Source of the DNA: Arthrobacter sp. ZGTC412
GTDB taxonomy: Bacteria > Actinomycetota > Actinomycetes > Actinomycetales > Micrococcaceae
Length of the DNA stretch: 64,000 bases
Reading direction: 5' to 3'
NCBI RefSeq assembly: GCF_002929215.1
Contig: NZ_PJII01000003.1
Coordinates: forward strand, 310,001-374,000
Below are positions 25,584 to 34,027 of the stretch, one piece after another; position 1 is the stretch's first letter; each line of letters begins with the position of its first letter. The position numbers were made by a program, and so were the translations under genes. The notes beneath the pieces were generated by a model. That model was not told the origin of the DNA. It saw only the letters and a list, made by a program, of their open reading frames with translations, and made no database searches.

Positions 25584-25625
25584 GAAAGGGGACACCGGAA
25601 TAATCCCGGTGTCCCCTTTCCCTTT
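25584..25625 (+). terminator. rho-independent terminator after ligD
   Basis: GAAAGGGGACACCGG at 25584-25598 pairs perfectly with CCGGTGTCCCCTTTC at 25606-25620 around a 7-base loop, followed by CCTTT. It lies 20 bp after the ligD stop and may also serve the convergent small gene at 25646. Confidence 0.9.
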
Positions 25626-25645
25626 AGAGTCCTACGGCATCAACG

Positions 25646-25906
25646 TCACGAGGAGTGTGGCATTTGCGGCCGGCCGGTACGGTGAACCGCCGTCACGGCT
25701 GCCCCTTGCCCCATCCGGCCGTGGCTGGAACCGCGCTCCCTGGGATGCCGCCGTTTACCGTTGCCGTCCGGCCAGGTCCGCTGTCCGTTCGTCCCCACCG
25801 GAGAGAGCGGGGCAGCCGCACCAGGCATGTCCGGGGCTTCCATCGCCTTCGCTAGGTGATCCGCGAGCTCCGGCGCTATGTGTTTTCCAGTGTTTTCGTC
25901 AGCCAT
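25646..25906 (-). CDS. small hypothetical protein (86 aa)
   Basis: Starts MADENTGKHIAPELADHLA with a very good ribosome site (AAAGGAAG, 6 bp upstream), the main reason to call it. The N-terminal 30 residues look protein-like; the rest is rich in Arg, Gly, Pro and His and has no recognisable fold. The frame extends to 25924, but the extra residues lack a start signal. The family is unknown. The 3' end overlaps a short sequence that recurs 700 bp away, so the C-terminus may have been altered by rearrangement. Confidence 0.5.
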   Translation of the reverse strand: MADENTGKHIAPELADHLAKAMEAPDMPGAAAPLSPVGTNGQRTWPDGNGKRRHPRERGSSHGRMGQGAAVTAVHRTGRPQMPHSS

Positions 25907-26440
25907 TGTTCTTCCTTTCCGCAATGAAATGAAGTGCTAAAAATAGAGGCCAAAATCGGGCCTTTCGCGACTGAAGGAGCGGCCGGCAACGGCCAGGCCG
26001 CAGGCGACCGCCTACTTGAAAGAAAGTGTTCCCATGGCACAACCATAGGGAAGCGCAGGGCGCCTGTGAACCCCTTGGAGCGGCGGTGGCGGCAGGTATG
26101 AACGACGGCGGCCCTGCCGTGTCATGCGGGAGGGTTGCGGAAGGGCCGCGGAGGCCGTGGGCCGCGTCACTTTTCCGCGCAAATACGGGGCTAAATGGGG
26201 TTTCGGGCGCCCCAAAGGAAAAAGATTCGGTAACAATGGCGCCGGAGGTCACCGATCCCAGTGCTGGCGCGGGAAAAGCCGGGAAAGAAACTTTTGGATA
26301 CCTGCACTAAAGGCCCTTAAAAGGGGCAACCCTACGGCATCAAGCACACCCGCGCCATGGCATTCGCGTAAAATTGAAGGCCTGCCCGGAGCGGGGCAGC
26401 TACAAGTCGCAAGCAAATGACCTCCACGGGAGTTACCCAA
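25907..26440. other. gene-poor region with a repeated motif
   Basis: More than 500 bp with no convincing gene. Open frames on both strands have composition unlike coding sequence. It contains the second copy (26331-26368) of a 38-bp similarity whose first copy is at 25631-25668, plus the leader of the MHS transporter. It may hold remnants of a lost gene. Confidence 0.5.
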
Positions 26441-28054
26441 ATGCCCACAGACCGAAGCATCACCGACTCTTCCGCAGGCGAGTACAACGCCTCCGGAACC
26501 AACCCAGTTTCACCCCCCGGCACCGCAGCCTCGGCTGCCAAGGGCCCGCGGAAGCCGAAAATACTGAAGCGCCGCCGGCTCAAGGAGTCGGACGTCAACG
26601 TTGTTGACCAGCCCATGCTGAAGAAAGCCCTGGGCGGAACCATCGTGGGCAACACCATGGAGTGGTACGACGTCGGCGTGTTCGGCTACCTCATCACCAC
26701 CATGGGGCCTGTCTTCCTGCCGGAATCCGACCCCACCACCCAGACTCTGTTCCTGCTCGGAACCTTCGCCGCCACATTTATTGCCCGCCCTCTCGGCGGC
26801 GTGATCTTCGGCTGGCTCGGCGACAAGGTGGGCCGCCAGAAGGTCCTCGCCGCCACCCTGATGCTGATGGCTGCAAGTACGTTTGCCGTGGGCCTGCTCC
26901 CGGGTTACGCGCAGATCGGTCTCTGGGCTGCTGCCCTGCTGGTGCTGCTCAAGATCGTGCAGGGCTTCTCCACCGGCGGTGAATATGCCGGTGCCACCAC
27001 CTTCGTCAGCGAATATGCCCCGGACAAGCGCCGCGGCTTCTTTGCCAGCTTCCTGGACATGGGCAGCTACCTGGGCTTCGCGCTTGGCGCTGCCCTCGTC
27101 TCCGGGCTGCAGCTGACCCTGGGCCAGACCGCCATGGAAGAGTGGGGCTGGAGAATACCGTTCCTCATCGCCGGCCCGCTGGGGCTCATCGCGGTCTACT
27201 TCCGCAACAAGATCGAGGAGTCCCCGCAGTTCCAGGCCACCCTGGACGCCCAGGAAGACCTCGCCAAGGACGCTACCGCCACAGACACCGCCGCGTCCAA
27301 GGGCCCGGTTGGCATCGTCAAGGCCTACTGGCGTTCACTCATCATTGCCATGGTCCTCGTGGCCGCCGCCAACACCGCAGGCTACGCCCTGACGTCCTAC
27401 ATGCCGACGTACCTGACGGAGTCCAAGGGCTACGATCCGGTCCACGGCACCCTGCTGACGATCCCCGTGCTCGTCGTCATGAGCCTGTGCATTCCGCTCA
27501 CCGGTAAGCTCTCTGACCGGATCGGCCGCCGCCCGGTGCTGTGGATCGGTGCCTTGAGCACCGTTGTCCTGGCCACCCCGGCGTTCATGCTGATCGGCAT
27601 CGGCGAGGTCTGGTCCACCCTGCTGGGACTAAGCCTGATCGCGTTCCCGGTGACGTTCTACGTGGCCAACCTGGCCTCCGCCCTGCCGGCACAGTTCCCG
27701 ACTGCAAGCCGCTACGGCGCGATGGGTATTGCGTACAACTTCGCGGTGGCTATTTTCGGCGGAACAACGCCCTTCATAGTGGCAGCCCTCATCAGTGCCA
27801 CAGGCAACGACATGATGCCTGCCTACTACCTGATGGGCACCTCCCTGGTGGGCGCCGTCGCCATCTACTTCCTGAAGGAATCAGCCCAGCGCCCGCTGCC
27901 AGGCTCCATGCCGAGCGTGGACACCCAGGCAGAGGCCCGCGAACTGGTGGCCACGCAGGATGAGAACCCGCTGATCGACCTTGACGAACTCCCGTTCGAA
28001 GCGCAGGACGTCACGGACGCCAGTGCCGCCGCAAAGGCTCACGCCCAGGTCTAG
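26441..28054 (+). CDS. MHS-family MFS transporter (ProP-like)
   Basis: A major facilitator of the metabolite:H+ symporter family (ProP, ShiA, KgtP relatives). A polar N-terminal extension of about 55 residues precedes GGTIVGNTMEWYDVGVFGYL, the family's helix-1 signature. The loop LGDKVGRQKVLAATL is motif A, repeated after helix 8 as GKLSDRIGRRPVLW. About twelve helices and an acidic C-terminal tail follow. The substrate could be proline, betaine or an organic acid. I chose the ATG at 26441 because GGGAG lies 8 bp upstream; an ATG at 26417 lacks one. Confidence 0.9.
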   Translation: MPTDRSITDSSAGEYNASGTNPVSPPGTAASAAKGPRKPKILKRRRLKESDVNVVDQPMLKKALGGTIVGNTMEWYDVGVFGYLITTMGPVFLPESDPTTQTLFLLGTFAATFIARPLGGVIFGWLGDKVGRQKVLAATLMLMAASTFAVGLLPGYAQIGLWAAALLVLLKIVQGFSTGGEYAGATTFVSEYAPDKRRGFFASFLDMGSYLGFALGAALVSGLQLTLGQTAMEEWGWRIPFLIAGPLGLIAVYFRNKIEESPQFQATLDAQEDLAKDATATDTAASKGPVGIVKAYWRSLIIAMVLVAAANTAGYALTSYMPTYLTESKGYDPVHGTLLTIPVLVVMSLCIPLTGKLSDRIGRRPVLWIGALSTVVLATPAFMLIGIGEVWSTLLGLSLIAFPVTFYVANLASALPAQFPTASRYGAMGIAYNFAVAIFGGTTPFIVAALISATGNDMMPAYYLMGTSLVGAVAIYFLKESAQRPLPGSMPSVDTQAEARELVATQDENPLIDLDELPFEAQDVTDASAAAKAHAQV

Positions 28055-28122
28055 CCGGGCAACCAGGCAGGCGACAGCATCCAGGCAGTCCCCCACGGGG
28101 CAGACCTTGTAGCAACGCTCCC

Positions 28123-28170
28123 GGCCCGTCCTGCCCAGCTTCCGCGGAAGCTGGGCAGGACGGGCCTTTG
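28123..28170 (+). terminator. strong terminator after MHS transporter
   Basis: GGCCCGTCCTGCCCAGCTTCC at 28123-28143 pairs perfectly over 21 bp with 28146-28166, leaving almost no loop, then TTTGCC. It lies about 70 bp after the stop codon. Confidence 0.85.
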
Positions 28171-28303
28171 CCTTGCCGCTTTAGGCCTTGCCGCTATGTC
28201 GATTTATGTCCCGTACCGCCCTGGAAATGGCCCGGATGGAGCTGCCGGTGATACGTTCCGAAAGGCTCGAAAAGGCTCCAGTGACAAGCAGGGACGGTGC
28301 AAC

Positions 28304-29395
28304 GTGAAGCTTCTTGTGGAGCAGGTGCGCGCCCTTCACCGGCTGGAGCCGGCCAACCGGGATCACCTTGCAGCCCTGCGGGTAGCCATCAGCGTTGCAG
28401 TTCCCTCGCTCCTGCTCCTGGCGGCGGGCCGCACAGACCTCATTATGTACGCCGTGTTCGGTGCCCTGACCGGCATGTACGGTCGTTCGGAACCGCACCA
28501 GCTTCGTATCCGGCACCAGGCCCAGGCCGCGGTAGTCCTGCTCGGCGGGGTTGCAGTAGGCCTGTTCCTGTCGGTCAACCACCTGCACTCCTGGTGGCTC
28601 GTCGCCGTCGAAGCGGTGCTGGCCGGTGCGGGATCAGTGTTCGCGGACCGGGTCCGGCTCAAACCCAACGGGCCCTTCTTCGGCATCCTCGCACTGGGAG
28701 CCTGCGCCTCGGTACCCACGGAGTCTCCCTGGCAGGTCCCCATGCTCATCGCCGCAGGGTCTGCGGTCTTCTCCATTCTGGTGGGTTTCGGCGGCTGGAT
28801 CCGCCATAGGTCCTGGCAGCGCGGGGCCGTCCGGGGCGCTCCTGCGGAACAGCCCGCCAGCCGCTCTGAGTTGTTGGTGCACGCTGCGCGGTACGTCCTC
28901 GCCGTCGGGGCTGCGGGAACGGTCGGAGTCCTGTCCGGCACCGGCCACCCGCACTGGGCCATGGCAGCCGCGGCCGTACCTCTTGCCGGCGCCGACCTCC
29001 CCAGCAGCGTCAGGCGCGGGATCCACCGCATTGTGGGAACGTTCGTGGGGCTGGCGGTCACCGCTGTCGTCATCATGCCCGGCACCTGGTCCCTGGCAGG
29101 GCTGTTCCCCGGCCAGCATGCCGTGGTGCTGGCATTGCTGGTGATCCTGTTCCAGTTCACCACCGAGCTGTTCATGGCCCGCCATTACGGCCTGGCCATG
29201 GTCTCCTTTACGCCGGTAATCCTCCTGATGACCCAGCTCGCCGACCCCATCGACCCCGCAGTCCTGATCCTGGAACGCGGCGTCGAGACGCTGGTGGGTG
29301 CACTCGTGGGAATCGCGGTGGTGGTGGTAGTGCGGCGGGCGGGTACGCGCAACCCGGCAGTTCTACTTGGGTTTGCGCGCCGGTCCCGCCACTAA
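28304..29395 (+). CDS. FUSC-family membrane protein
   Basis: About 363 residues with two blocks of membrane helices (AALRVAISVAVPSLLLLAAG to VNHLHSWWLVAVEAVLAGA; then YVLAVGAAGTVGVLSGTGHP to the end). This is the repeated layout of fusaric-acid-resistance (FUSC/YccS-like) proteins. HWAMAAAAVPL followed by RRGIHRIVGTFVGLAV is a good match to the FUSC motif. The family is linked to efflux or envelope functions, so the substrate is unknown. I use the GTG at 28304 because the upstream part of the frame is not protein-like. Its 3' end overlaps the convergent SDR gene by 33 bp. Confidence 0.8.
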   Translation: MKLLVEQVRALHRLEPANRDHLAALRVAISVAVPSLLLLAAGRTDLIMYAVFGALTGMYGRSEPHQLRIRHQAQAAVVLLGGVAVGLFLSVNHLHSWWLVAVEAVLAGAGSVFADRVRLKPNGPFFGILALGACASVPTESPWQVPMLIAAGSAVFSILVGFGGWIRHRSWQRGAVRGAPAEQPASRSELLVHAARYVLAVGAAGTVGVLSGTGHPHWAMAAAAVPLAGADLPSSVRRGIHRIVGTFVGLAVTAVVIMPGTWSLAGLFPGQHAVVLALLVILFQFTTELFMARHYGLAMVSFTPVILLMTQLADPIDPAVLILERGVETLVGALVGIAVVVVVRRAGTRNPAVLLGFARRSRH

Positions 29396-30136
29396 CCTTG
29401 CCGGCGCCACCCTCGCTACCGCCGCCACTGCCTTATAACGCTTGGACGGGATGGACACCGCCCTGCCGCGCTCGTTGTCCGCCAGGCCCTCCCGCACCAC
29501 CCGCTCTGCGTTCAGCCAGGCCCACGAGGGCGCGATTGACTTGTCCATTCCCATCCGGTCGTGGAATTCGGTGTGGGTAAACCCCGGGCATACCGCGGTG
29601 ACCTTGACGCCGCGCCGACGGTAGGTGAGGTTGGCCCAGCGGCTGAAGCTCACCAGCCACGCCTTCGCCGCGGAGTAAGTCCCCCTGGGCAGGAACGCGG
29701 CGATGCTCGCCACGTTGATGATCCGGCCACCGCCCCGCTCCAGCATGCACTTTAACGCAGCATGGGTAAGCTCCATGGCCGTCTCGCAATGCAGCTTCAG
29801 GTGCTTCTTCTCCGCCGAAATGTGGTTGTCCTCGAAGTTGTGCAGCAGCCCGATCCCTGCGTTGTTGACCAGGATCCCCACCGGCCGCTGCGGATCCGAC
29901 AGGCGTTCGACGACGGCGGCCACGCCGGCGTCGTCCGTCAGGTCGGCGGGCAGCACCTCAGCCGTGATTCCGTAGCGCCGTTCCAGGCCACTCGCGGTTT
30001 CCTCGAGGCGGGTCCGGTTCCGCGCCACCAGCACCAGGTTGCAGCCTTGGGCAGCGAACTGGCGTGCGAACTCGGAGCCCAGGCCCGCACTGGCACCGGT
30101 GATAAGGGCTGTTGTTCCGGCGATGTCTGCAGTCAT
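29363..30136 (-). CDS. short-chain dehydrogenase/reductase
   Basis: Classical SDR of 257 residues. The NADP-binding TALITGASAGLGSEFARQF sits near residue 9, with basic residues after strand 2 (LVARNRTRLEE) favouring NADP. NNAGIGLL is near residue 89, and the catalytic triad is Ser in INVASIAAF with YSAAKAW (Tyr-x3-Lys). It resembles DltE/YqjQ-type oxidoreductases acting on unknown hydrophobic carbonyls. It stands alone, convergent with the FUSC gene. Confidence 0.9.
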   Translation of the reverse strand: MTADIAGTTALITGASAGLGSEFARQFAAQGCNLVLVARNRTRLEETASGLERRYGITAEVLPADLTDDAGVAAVVERLSDPQRPVGILVNNAGIGLLHNFEDNHISAEKKHLKLHCETAMELTHAALKCMLERGGGRIINVASIAAFLPRGTYSAAKAWLVSFSRWANLTYRRRGVKVTAVCPGFTHTEFHDRMGMDKSIAPSWAWLNAERVVREGLADNERGRAVSIPSKRYKAVAAVARVAPARLVAGPARKPK

Positions 30137-30231
30137 GATGCAAGCCTAGCCACCAGCGCCTGCTAGCGGCCTTCTAACTGGCCTTGCTGGCACTGCCGGC
30201 ACTGCCGGCTTTGCGGGGCGTCTTTGTCGAT

Positions 30232-32085
30232 CTACTTCCCGGCGGACCTCGCCAACGGGTTCGCCAGGCGCCCCGCCATCTGCAGCCCGCCGGAGGGATC
30301 CGCCAGGTCCAGCATGTGCTGGTTGTTGCGCAGCTGCAGCCGGTTGAGGCAGGACAGCTCAAAGTCTGCGGCGAAGAGGTCATACCGTGAAAACTGGGCC
30401 GCCAGCTCGGGATGCTGGGCCTGGTATTCCTTGATAGCGGCAGCAGCGGTGCGCCAGAACTCCTCCTGGCAGAGCTTGCCGTCCTCCTCGAGGAGTGCGG
30501 CCAGGAAGCGGAAGATGCAGTCGAAGATATCGGTGAAGATGGCCAGCACCTTCTCACCGTCCGGAATGTCCGCCTTGATCCGCAACACCTCTTCGGGCAG
30601 GTCCAGCTTGTCCCCCATCACCACGATTTCCTCGGCGATGTCCTTCATGATGGCCCGGACCGGCACGCCGTCCTCAAGGACAAGGATGACGTTCTCGCCG
30701 TGCGGCATAAAGGCCAGTTCGTACTGGTACAGGCAGTGCACCAGCGGAACCAGGTATGCCTCGAAGTACCGCCGCAGCCAGTCCTCCGGCGCTAGCCCGG
30801 AGCGCTCCATGAAGGCGGAAACCATCGGCTTGCCCTCGGAGTCCACGTGCAGGAGCGACGCCATCGTGGCCAACTGCTGTCCATCCCGAAGTAGCGGCAG
30901 CGGGCTCTCGCGCCACAGTGCGGACAACATCTTCCGGTAGGGCGAGCCCTTGGCGGACCCGGCCTCGTAATACAGGTTGTGGTAGCCGATTGCGGCCAGT
31001 TCAGCGATCATAGTGAAGCCGCGTCGCCGGAGGGCGGCGTCCGACTCGATCAGGTTCCGCAGCCAGTCGTTGATGGCGGGGGTCGCCTTCATGTACTGCG
31101 GTGACAGCCCGCGCATAAAGCCCATATTCAGCACGGACATGGCGGTCTTAATGTAGTGGCGGTCCGGAGCGCTGGTATTGAAGAACGTGCGGATGGATTG
31201 CTGAGCCTGGTAGGTGTCCCGTCCCGTGCCCAGATGGACGATGCGCTGCCGGGCAATTTCCGCCGCGAACGTCACGGTGAGCTTGTTCTCCCACTGCCAC
31301 GGGTGCACGGGCACCAGGAAGTACTGGTCCGGGTCCAGGCCCTGCAACCGCAACTCGTCGTCGAAATCGCCCAGCAACGGGCCGAGTTCAGCTTCCAGGT
31401 GGGCCCGGTAGTCCAGCCCGGCAGTCGACGTAAAGACGGCGTGGCTGCGGTGCACCGCGATCCATTCCAGCTGCACCGGGGCACCGGTTTCGGGAGCAAA
31501 GGCACGGTAGTCGTTGAGGCCGAAACCCAAGCGTCCGTTGTTGGCCACAAAGCACGGGTGGCCCTCGGTCATGCTCCGCTCGATGGCTTGGAAGTCGGCT
31601 GCGCGGTCCAGTCCACCAGTGACCCCCGCCGCAAGTTCGGCGGCCGACGACTGGCCGGCCCACTGCTTGTAGGCGTGGCTTGCCAAGGTGCTGCTGATCT
31701 CCTCGAGGTACACGGGGAGCATCTGGAGGTTGATGCCAAGGGTGCCCGAGAACGCTGTGATGAACTCAAGCACGTCCAGCGGTGCTTCGGTGCCGTCCTG
31801 GAAGCAGCGGATGGAATCGGCGTTGATGGACCAATGGTCCAGTTCCAGGACCCGGGCGCTGAACCGGTACTCGTGGGTGCCGTCGTCGCTGCGCACCCGG
31901 TAGCTGCCGCTTTCGTTGCCGACCGGTTCCGGGGCAAGGATCCGCTCGTGGGAGAACTCCGCGAGCGCTTTGCGGAGCACGTGCCGGTTTGCCCTGTCCC
32001 AGCGTTCCCTGTCGAGGTGGGGTGCGGCATTCCCGACGGCGGTGGCCCTGTTGGCAGGTATGGCGGAGTTGAGGTGGATCGTCAC
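30232..32085 (-). CDS. desD: IucA/IucC-family siderophore synthetase (DesD-like)
   Basis: NRPS-independent siderophore synthetase of 617 residues. In the desferrioxamine pathway DesD joins and cyclises N-hydroxy-N-succinyl(or acetyl)-cadaverine units with ATP. Family motifs are present: EGHPCFVANNGRLGFGLNDY near residue 180 (the usual GHP...K/GR pattern), VPVHPWQWENKL near residue 272, TAMSVLNMGFMRGLSP near residue 320 and the FhuF-like C-terminal half with YQYELAFMPHGENVILVLED. It is last in the operon, overlapping the acetyltransferase gene by 4 bp. Confidence 0.92.
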   Translation of the reverse strand: MTIHLNSAIPANRATAVGNAAPHLDRERWDRANRHVLRKALAEFSHERILAPEPVGNESGSYRVRSDDGTHEYRFSARVLELDHWSINADSIRCFQDGTEAPLDVLEFITAFSGTLGINLQMLPVYLEEISSTLASHAYKQWAGQSSAAELAAGVTGGLDRAADFQAIERSMTEGHPCFVANNGRLGFGLNDYRAFAPETGAPVQLEWIAVHRSHAVFTSTAGLDYRAHLEAELGPLLGDFDDELRLQGLDPDQYFLVPVHPWQWENKLTVTFAAEIARQRIVHLGTGRDTYQAQQSIRTFFNTSAPDRHYIKTAMSVLNMGFMRGLSPQYMKATPAINDWLRNLIESDAALRRRGFTMIAELAAIGYHNLYYEAGSAKGSPYRKMLSALWRESPLPLLRDGQQLATMASLLHVDSEGKPMVSAFMERSGLAPEDWLRRYFEAYLVPLVHCLYQYELAFMPHGENVILVLEDGVPVRAIMKDIAEEIVVMGDKLDLPEEVLRIKADIPDGEKVLAIFTDIFDCIFRFLAALLEEDGKLCQEEFWRTAAAAIKEYQAQHPELAAQFSRYDLFAADFELSCLNRLQLRNNQHMLDLADPSGGLQMAGRLANPLARSAGK

Positions 32086-32651
32086 AGTGAAGCTCCCTGG
32101 GGGACGGGGATGGAAAGGGTGCCGAGGGCCCTGCGGGCGGCGAGGTAGTCGTCGCGGCTGCAGAAGCTCAGCAGCGCGTTCTTGTCCGGCAGGGTCACTA
32201 CCCCGGCGGGTTGGAAGCCCAGCCGTTCATTGAGGGCGTGGATTTTGGTGTTCAGCGCATCCGGTTCCACCACGACACGGTCCACTCCGGGCTTGGCGAA
32301 CAGCCGGTCCAGGACGGCGTCCATAACGGCGGTGGTGTAACCAGGTTCAGGTCCTTCCGACGGCGGCGCCACCAGCAGGTGCATGCCCAGGTCCCCGGGG
32401 AGGACGGGGTAGACCGGCGCCAGCGGTGAGGACGCTGGAAGGTATTCCTCCATCAGGAAGGCGGGGACACCGCCGTCGAGCCCCAGCAATGCATGGTGGT
32501 GGCCGCTGGCCTGGATTTTTGTGTACTCCACCATCACGTCGTCCACACTTGCGGACAGCATCTCCCAAAACGAGGCGTAGGGCTGGGTCACCCAACTGTG
32601 GAGGAGCGGCGCGTCTGCCTTTGGGTCGAGGCCGCGGAACGTGAACCTCAT
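32082..32651 (-). CDS. desC: siderophore acyltransferase, GNAT family (DesC-like)
   Basis: A GNAT protein of the AlcB/IucB/RhbD group. In this pathway DesC acylates N-hydroxycadaverine with succinyl- or acetyl-CoA to form the hydroxamate. Motifs include LHSWVTQPYASFWEM near residue 16, GDLGMHLLVAPP near residue 95 and RVVVEPDALNTKIHALNERL near residue 140, with the conserved LNERLGF CoA-site end. I use the ATG at 32651 because it overlaps the hydroxylase stop by 4 bp (ATGA), matching every other junction in the operon. Confidence 0.9.
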   Translation of the reverse strand: MRFTFRGLDPKADAPLLHSWVTQPYASFWEMLSASVDDVMVEYTKIQASGHHHALLGLDGGVPAFLMEEYLPASSPLAPVYPVLPGDLGMHLLVAPPSEGPEPGYTTAVMDAVLDRLFAKPGVDRVVVEPDALNTKIHALNERLGFQPAGVVTLPDKNALLSFCSRDDYLAARRALGTLSIPVPQGASL

Positions 32652-34027
32652 GCCGGCACCCCTTTTCCACATTCCCGGGACACCCCAGAATCTGAAGGCG
32701 CTCCAATACCCATAGGCGCGGCAATATCCACGGGCGCTCCAAACTGTTGGAAGGCGATGCTGCGCTCCACCGGGTATACCTCGCGGCCGGCGATTTCCCT
32801 CAGGATGCAGGAGTTGCGGTAGGCGCCCATGCCCAGGTCCGGGGTGGCAAATCCATGGGTGTGGAGTTCGGCGTTCTGGACGAAGATTTCTCCGGGTTCG
32901 ACGCCGGTGCTGTAGTTCCGGTCCACGGCGAACCTCCCAGCGGCGTCCCGGGCGATTCGGTCGTGGATGCCCGCCAGGAAGCCAGGTTCCTGGTAGCCGT
33001 AACCCGTGGCCAGGACCACCGCTTCGGTGTCCAGCGTGTAGGACGTGCCCTGCTCCCCGTGCTGGAGTTGCAGGGTATGGGTCCCCGCCGCCGGGTCCCA
33101 GTGGGCAGCGGTCAGGGTCGAATGGGTCAGCAACCTGGTGTCCACCATGCCCGAGATGCTCTTGGTGTAGAGCAGGTCATAGATGGTGTCGATCAGATCG
33201 GAGTTGATGCCCTTATAGAGGTTCTTCTGGGTCTTGTTGAGGTGGTCGCGCTGGTGCTGTGGAAGCCCGTGGAAGTAGTCCACATACTCGGGCGAGGTCA
33301 TCTCGAGGGTGAGCTTGGTGTATTCGAGCGGGAAGAACCGGCCGGAGCGGGTCACCCAGTTCAGCTGGTAGCCGTGAGCGTCCGATTCCTGCAGCAGCTC
33401 ACAGTAGATCTCGGCAGCGCTCTGGCCACTGCCCAGGATGGTGATGCTTCCCTGCTGCTGCAGTTCCGCCTTCCGTGCCAGGTAATCGGCGTTGTGGAGG
33501 ACTACTCCCCCGCCCCCGGCAGCGGCCTCGGCCACAATGCCGGCCGCGGCCTCCGGAACGTACGGGGACGTCCCGGTGCCCAGCACCAGCCGCCGTGCCA
33601 GCAGCACCTCCGGCCCTTCCGGACCCGAGACGGAAAGCCGGTACACGCCGTCGTCGTACGCCAAGTCCAGCACAGCTGTGCCAAAACGGACGGCGGGCAG
33701 CTGCCCCGCCACCCACTGGCAGTACTGGTTGTACTCGGCACGCAGGGGGTAGAAATTCTCGCGGATGTAAAAGCGGTAGAGCCTGCCGGTCTGCTTGAGG
33801 AAGTTCAGGAACGAGTAGGGCGAGGTGGGGTCGGCCAGGGTGACGAGGTCCGCCATGAAGGGAACCTGCAGGTGGGCCGGTTCCAGCATCATCCCGGGGT
33901 GCCAGTCAAAGGATTCCCGGCGCTCCAGGAATATGCCGTTTACTCCTTCCACCGGCTCGGTGAGTGCGGCGAGGCCCAGATTAAAAGGTCCGGCGCCGAC
34001 TGCGGCGAAGTCATAGATGCGGCTCAT
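32648..34027 (-). CDS. desB: lysine/cadaverine N-hydroxylase (DesB-like)
   Basis: Flavin N-monooxygenase of the IucD/SidA/PvdA family, 459 residues. DesB hydroxylates the terminal amine of cadaverine using FAD, NADPH and O2. The FAD-binding start is DFAAVGAGPFNLGLAAL, the NADPH site is ITILGSGQSAAEIYCELL near residue 199, and the late ATGYGY near residue 345 fits the family's ATGY motif. It lies between the decarboxylase and the acyltransferase with 4-bp overlaps on both sides. Confidence 0.93.
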   Translation of the reverse strand: MSRIYDFAAVGAGPFNLGLAALTEPVEGVNGIFLERRESFDWHPGMMLEPAHLQVPFMADLVTLADPTSPYSFLNFLKQTGRLYRFYIRENFYPLRAEYNQYCQWVAGQLPAVRFGTAVLDLAYDDGVYRLSVSGPEGPEVLLARRLVLGTGTSPYVPEAAAGIVAEAAAGGGGVVLHNADYLARKAELQQQGSITILGSGQSAAEIYCELLQESDAHGYQLNWVTRSGRFFPLEYTKLTLEMTSPEYVDYFHGLPQHQRDHLNKTQKNLYKGINSDLIDTIYDLLYTKSISGMVDTRLLTHSTLTAAHWDPAAGTHTLQLQHGEQGTSYTLDTEAVVLATGYGYQEPGFLAGIHDRIARDAAGRFAVDRNYSTGVEPGEIFVQNAELHTHGFATPDLGMGAYRNSCILREIAGREVYPVERSIAFQQFGAPVDIAAPMGIGAPSDSGVSRECGKGVPA

